Shown here: positions 17,992 to 21,649 of the stretch, piece after piece
Numbering within the stretch: the stretch's first letter is position 1
Layout: every line of letters starts with the position of its first letter
From: Chrysochromulina tobinii
Taxonomy: Eukaryota > Haptophyta > Prymnesiales > Chrysochromulinaceae
Assembly (NCBI GenBank): GCA_001275005.1
Contig: JWZX01002750.1
Location: 1-21,649, forward strand
Reading direction: 5' to 3'
DNA length: 21,649 bases
Made by a program: the position numbers and the translations under genes
The notes under the pieces: model-generated
Databases searched by the model: none
The model's input: only the letters and a program-made list of their open reading frames with translations
What the model was told of the DNA's origin: nothing

Positions 17992-20217
17992 TTATTGGAA
18001 GGGACCAAGGTTATCAGGCTTCACACGGGCGGCAGCACATATGAGGCCATAGAAGACAGGCGACGGCTTGAGCGGCCGGCTCTTGAACTCGGGGTGATAC
18101 TGCACGCCAACCATGTAGGGGTGGCCCTGGACCTCGAAGACTTCCATACGCTCGCCCGTCGTGTCGCGCCCGATGAACTCGAGGCCCTTGGCCTCCATCG
18201 CAGGCACGTACTCAATGTTGACCTCGTACCGGTGTCGATGACGCTCGTCGAAGGCCGTGAGGCCGCCGTAGAGCCGGCAGGTGTGGCAGTCCGTGCGGCT
18301 GAGCACGGTGCGGCGCGCGCCCAGGCGCATCGTGCCACCCATGTGCGTCTTGGAGCCCTCGGGCATGAAGATGATGACCGGGTGTGGCGTGTCAGCGACC
18401 ATCTCTGTCGAGTGAGCGGCCTCGTGCCCCAGCACATTGCGCGCGAACTCGATCACGGCCACCTGGAAGCCAAGGCACACGCCGAGGTACGGCTTCTTGC
18501 TCTCGCGCGCGTATTTGGCGGTGGCGATCTTGCCCTCAATCCCGCGGTTGCCGAAGCCGCCGGGGACCATGATGCCGTCCGCCTTCTTAATGCGCTCCCA
18601 GTTCGTCTCGTAATCCTCAGTGTCGGCACGATCGGGGCCGAGCGTCTCGGACTCGATCCACTCGATGACGAGCTTGCGCTCGACCTTGCTGGCCGAGTGG
18701 TACAGCGCCTTGGAGACGGACAGGTACGCGTCGCAGAGGTCCGTGTACTTGCCCACCACCGCGATGGTCACCGGCACGTCGAGGGAGTCGACGAGCTCTG
18801 CCAGAGCGCGCCACTCATTCCACAAGGGTGTGCGCGGCCGCTCGTTCATCTGAAGCCGCTGAAGGCAATTCTTGGTCACATCCTGCGAGTGCAAGAGCAG
18901 TGGCACGCGGTAGATGTTCGAGAGGTCATGCACGCCTAGGCAGTGCTCTGCGGGTACGTGGCAAAAGTTGGCCAGCTTCTGTTTGCAAGCCTTGGTCAGA
19001 GGCTGCGTCGAGCGGCATACGAGGAAGTCGGGCGACAGGCCGGCCGCCCGGAGCGCTTGCACCGAGTGCTGGGTGGGCTTCGTCTTCTCTTCGCCAACGG
19101 CGCCGAGCACGGGCACGAGGCTGACGTGGAAGAAGGCGATGTTGTCTCTCCCAATCCGAAACTGAAACTGGCGCAACGCCTCCACGTACGGCATCGACTC
19201 GATGTCGCCCACGGTTCCGCCCAGCTCGATGATGCACACGTCCGGGCGTCCGGCCAAGCCGTCGGTGGGCATGTGGGCGACGCGCTCGATCCACTCCATG
19301 ATGCAGTCGGTCACGTGGGGCACCACCTGTACCGTCTTGCCCAGGTAGTCGCCACGCCGCTCGCGCTCCAAGCAGTGGGAGTAGATCTTGCCCGTCGTGA
19401 TGTTGTGGTCTCGTGTGAGGGTGAGGTCGTTGAAGCGCTCATAGTTGCCTAGGTCGAGGTCGGCTTCGCCGCCATCGTCGAGCACGAAGACCTCGCCGTG
19501 CTCAAACGGCGACATCGTGCCCGCGTCCACGTTCAGGTATGGGTCGATCTTGATCGATGTCACGCGAAAGCCCGACGAGCGCATCAGCACGCCGAGCGAC
19601 GAGGCAGTCACTCCCTTGCCCAGGCCCGAAACGACGCCGCCCGTGACCACAATATACTTCATGCGGGTGGCCGAAACCGAGCGCGGCGTAGTGCCCCGCC
19701 GCCCAACTGAGGATGGCGCAAAAGTGTCCACCTCCTCCTGCACCTGCACGAACGAGACGTCCAGCACATCTTCGCCCGCGCGCAACACGCGCCCGGGTTT
19801 CCAGACGAACGAGTGCGTCATCGTGGAGGAGAGCGTCGCGCCCGAAGCTGTGCTGACCCGCACGGCTGTCGCCTCGAGACCCATGTCCTTTGCGAGCTCC
19901 GTAAGGAACGCGCCGACGGTGTCGGTGAGCGCATAGCAGTACACGAGCGGTACAGGCAGCTTGGAAGAGGTTACCTGCAGCTCCACGTGGTCGCTCTCGA
20001 GCGTCACGACCAACTCGCCCGCTGGCACCTCCAGGTCTCGCGGCATTGGCGATTGCCTCGGCGCCGCGTCGCACAACAAACGAGCGCGCGCTTTCAGCCG
20101 CCGAGGCAAAATTGCGCATGGGTTCACACCATGAACCGTGAAGGCGTGGGCCAGAGAAAAGGGCGTGTGGTTGAGTTTCCGTGATTCCTCCGAACGAGTG
20201 CCGTCATCCGGTGCCAT
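17992..20217 (-). CDS. CTP synthase (glutamine-hydrolysing) with an N-terminal extension
   Basis: Makes CTP from UTP, ATP and glutamine, the last step of de novo pyrimidine nucleotide synthesis (cytosol in most eukaryotes). The core starts at residue 186 (KYIVVTGGVVSGLGKGV, the synthetase P-loop region) and is 556 residues long, normal for the family. Other hallmarks are KIDPYLNVDAGTMSPFEHGE, the GKYTDLCDAY hinge, and a class I glutaminase domain with nucleophile Cys581 in GVCLGFQ and His708/Glu710 in QYHPEF. Residues 1-185 are not part of standard CTP synthase; about 58-165 look like a small folded domain and the following stretch is a linker. ATG 20217 was chosen for its strong context (ACAATGG). 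ATGs at 20046 and 19662 have weaker contexts and would give 684 and 556 residues. No intron is needed. The gene appears intact. Confidence 0.95.
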   Translation of the reverse strand: MAPDDGTRSEESRKLNHTPFSLAHAFTVHGVNPCAILPRRLKARARLLCDAAPRQSPMPRDLEVPAGELVVTLESDHVELQVTSSKLPVPLVYCYALTDTVGAFLTELAKDMGLEATAVRVSTASGATLSSTMTHSFVWKPGRVLRAGEDVLDVSFVQVQEEVDTFAPSSVGRRGTTPRSVSATRMKYIVVTGGVVSGLGKGVTASSLGVLMRSSGFRVTSIKIDPYLNVDAGTMSPFEHGEVFVLDDGGEADLDLGNYERFNDLTLTRDHNITTGKIYSHCLERERRGDYLGKTVQVVPHVTDCIMEWIERVAHMPTDGLAGRPDVCIIELGGTVGDIESMPYVEALRQFQFRIGRDNIAFFHVSLVPVLGAVGEEKTKPTQHSVQALRAAGLSPDFLVCRSTQPLTKACKQKLANFCHVPAEHCLGVHDLSNIYRVPLLLHSQDVTKNCLQRLQMNERPRTPLWNEWRALAELVDSLDVPVTIAVVGKYTDLCDAYLSVSKALYHSASKVERKLVIEWIESETLGPDRADTEDYETNWERIKKADGIMVPGGFGNRGIEGKIATAKYARESKKPYLGVCLGFQVAVIEFARNVLGHEAAHSTEMVADTPHPVIIFMPEGSKTHMGGTMRLGARRTVLSRTDCHTCRLYGGLTAFDERHRHRYEVNIEYVPAMEAKGLEFIGRDTTGERMEVFEVQGHPYMVGVQYHPEFKSRPLKPSPVFYGLICAAARVKPDNLGPFQ

Positions 20218-21209
20218 TGTAAACGCTGTAAACGCAGCACACGTGGCCGCGTGGCCGGCCCGTGCCCCTACCCCCTAGTACAATGTACGAGGACACCTGA
20301 CCCCTGCGAAGTGCGAACAGCCCGGCCAGCAAGAGCCGCCAGCTGCGAGCGAGGAGAGCTCTGAGCAGGGGATCAACTCCGATCCCCGGCTTCACGAGTG
20401 GGACACCACATCCACGCTCTCAACACAGCGGCGAGCTCCCCCATCGAGAGCACGTAAAGCACGGGATCGAGGTCCGCATCCTTACCGTCTACGTAGACAA
20501 ACAAGAGTCTTCCGGTACCGTCGGCATGTTTTCCTTACCAGCCGCCTTCGTCTTGGCCGAAAGCGGCCCATGTACATATTTGCCAACTTTTGCGTATGAT
20601 CGCCACCCGCAACCAAAAATAGCCCCACCATCTGACCTAACGCTTTCAACAGCCTAGAGCCTTGTCTGGTACCCCCGTCATCGCAGCAATGCTCTCAGGA
20701 CTCGTTCCGCGCGACCTGGTGCTTCGCTGCCACCTCTACTTATGGTATTATTTTTTACAGATACATTGAACATTCCAAGTCCGCCCCGGCACTGTCGCCT
20801 CGCCTTCTGAAAACGTGAAAAGGGCTCCTCGGGGTCGTGCCTGCGAGCTAATGCTGTGGGGGAAGTCTTGCCTTTTGGAAACAACTGCACAGTACTGGCC
20901 CAAACTTCTCTTCCACAAACCAAACCGTACCAACGGTTGAGCGCGGCAGCGCGCGGCCGCCGGCTTAGGCGCCTGGGTGGACCGAGGCGCGGCCGTCGGA
21001 CGTCGCCGCGAAGCTCGTCGCTTAACGCTTAAAAATAATAAATGGCACCATGGTCCCCGTTGCGGCGTCGCGTTCACAAGGCGGTCACTCGCAGTCCAGA
21101 CGCGGCAACTGAGCTATTTTTTGGATTGATAACGAGACAGCGCCCGCCGGGAATTGAACAGCCAACATTTGAAAGACGAGCTTTGCATCGCACCTTGTTG
21201 AGTATTAGG
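20218..21209. other. Intergenic region upstream of CTP synthase
   Basis: About 1 kb without a convincing gene. GTACAATGTACG at 20278-20289 lies 61 bp before the CTP synthase ATG and matches 8998-9009. A plus-strand pyrimidine-rich acceptor-like TATTTTTTACAG ends near 20760 without an assignable exon. An 11-bp imperfect hairpin (GTTGCGGCGTC at 21059, GACGCGGCAAC at 21099) is followed by a T6 run at about 21116. A minus-strand sequence at 21139-21220 has tRNA-like A- and B-box elements but does not fold as a tRNA. Confidence 0.4.
20278..20289. promoter_or_regulatory. GTACAATGTACG palindromic element upstream of CTP synthase
   Basis: GTACA-A-TGTAC is an odd palindrome and is identical, including the following G, to 8998-9009. 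Its position is 61 bp upstream of the chosen CTP synthase start. GTAC-core sites are bound by SBP-type factors in green algae and plants, but whether such a factor acts here is unknown. Confidence 0.3.
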
Positions 21210-21649
21210 CTATGGGAGCTTCACATCGCAAGGTCGCACCTTCCGACCTCTGACCTTGGATGCATACAACCGGAGAGGGTTCGACTCACACGCAACCTTG
21301 CGCAGATCAAAAGGCAGGCGAGACGCGAGCACCGGATTAAGGAACACTTCGCTAGTCCAGATTCCGAAATTCGACCTGACGAGGCCAGCCCCGGTGAGTC
21401 GTGCGCGCACCTTCTGGTCCTTGTCGTTGTCTCTTCGATCGAGCTCAACGAGCACCACGTCGAAGCGTGCAGGGTCGACAGTCGAAATCACATCAAACTC
21501 CGCACCCTCCACGTCCAGCGACAGAAAGTTGACGCGCGCCGGCATATCAGCACGCTTCATCAGGACGTCAAGCCGAGCGCACGGTACCTGCGCAGTATCG
21601 CTAAGGTTCACATAACGGCTAAAGCGCTTCATGCTGCCGTTGACGTAGC
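21210..21649 (-). CDS. FkbM-family SAM-dependent methyltransferase, C-terminal part (start outside window)
   Basis: The frame is open from the right window edge; ATG 21632 is internal because upstream codons (YVNGS) continue in frame. It ends at TAG 21210-21212. Visible hallmarks of the FkbM/Methyltransf_21 fold are a short strand region (RYVNLSDTAQVPCARLDVLM), the motif FLSLDVEGAEFDVISTVD, and FDVVLVELD. The LDVEGAE segment is the family signature near the SAM-binding and catalytic site. Members methylate sugars, glycolipids or secondary metabolites; the substrate cannot be told here. The N-terminal half with the GxGxG-type loop is not in the window. Confidence 0.85.
   Translation of the reverse strand, partial: YVNGSMKRFSRYVNLSDTAQVPCARLDVLMKRADMPARVNFLSLDVEGAEFDVISTVDPARFDVVLVELDRRDNDKDQKVRARLTGAGLVRSNFGIWTSEVFLNPVLASRLPFDLRKVACESNPLRLYASKVRGRKVRPCDVKLP

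Noticed and set aside
17057-18052. Plus-strand frame of 331 codons downstream of the glycosyltransferase-like gene
   Set aside because: Its composition is Arg/Pro/Ser-rich and it overlaps the CTP synthase 3' end; only the short Cys-containing segment in another frame looks protein-like.
17548-18939. Plus-strand frame of 463 codons
   Set aside because: It is antisense to the clearly conserved CTP synthase.
21139-21220. Functional tRNA gene
   Set aside because: The T stem and anticodon stem do not pair and the acceptor has a mismatch; noted only as a tRNA-like relic.
1-21649. CRISPR array, insertion sequence, or prophage
   Set aside because: No spaced short palindromic repeats, transposase-like frames or phage genes were seen; the repeats present are coding.

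Overview
The window looks like nuclear DNA of a GC-rich unicellular alga, most likely a haptophyte; a dinoflagellate or pelagophyte cannot be excluded. The reasons are very long SPPPP-type proline-rich tracts followed by membrane segments, a eukaryotic-type CTP synthase, at least one clear GT-AG spliceosomal intron, a PAN/Apple-like domain joined to a glycosyltransferase-like region, and monocistronic genes on alternating strands without operon spacing.

Layout, left to right. (1) 2-7363, plus: a giant protein, open at the window edge. It has a proline-rich ectodomain, about three membrane helices, then about 2,250 residues of charged coiled coil built on one degenerate repeat. (2) 7750-8707, minus: a Gln/Gly/Pro/Tyr-rich disordered protein split by an apparent extra base. 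(3) 9260-13253, plus: a coiled-coil protein, possibly cytoskeletal or axonemal, also split by an apparent extra base. (4) 13656-15809, minus: a PAN/Apple-like plus glycosyltransferase-like protein with an 84-bp intron. (5) 15979-17040, plus: a second glycosyltransferase-like protein, divergent from gene 4. (6) 17992-20217, minus: CTP synthase with a 185-residue N-terminal extension. (7) 21210-21649, minus: the C-terminal part of an FkbM-family methyltransferase, open at the right edge.

There is no evidence that the genes form one pathway. Genes 4, 5 and 7 fit glycan synthesis or modification, and gene 6 makes the nucleotide used for CDP- and CMP-activated sugars and lipids, but neighbours in such genomes need not cooperate.

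The best observations concern gene structure. Both splice sites of the 84-bp intron lie in two copies of one direct repeat whose offset equals the intron length, as expected if the intron arose by tandem duplication. Three genes show an apparent extra base of the same polarity; two of these can be placed after the same GGA-U context. The 12-mer GTACAATGTACG lies upstream of two minus-strand genes. The giant protein carries about 15 copies of a basic Ala-(Ser/Thr)-(Lys/Arg)-x-x-(Pro/Ala)-x-Arg motif.
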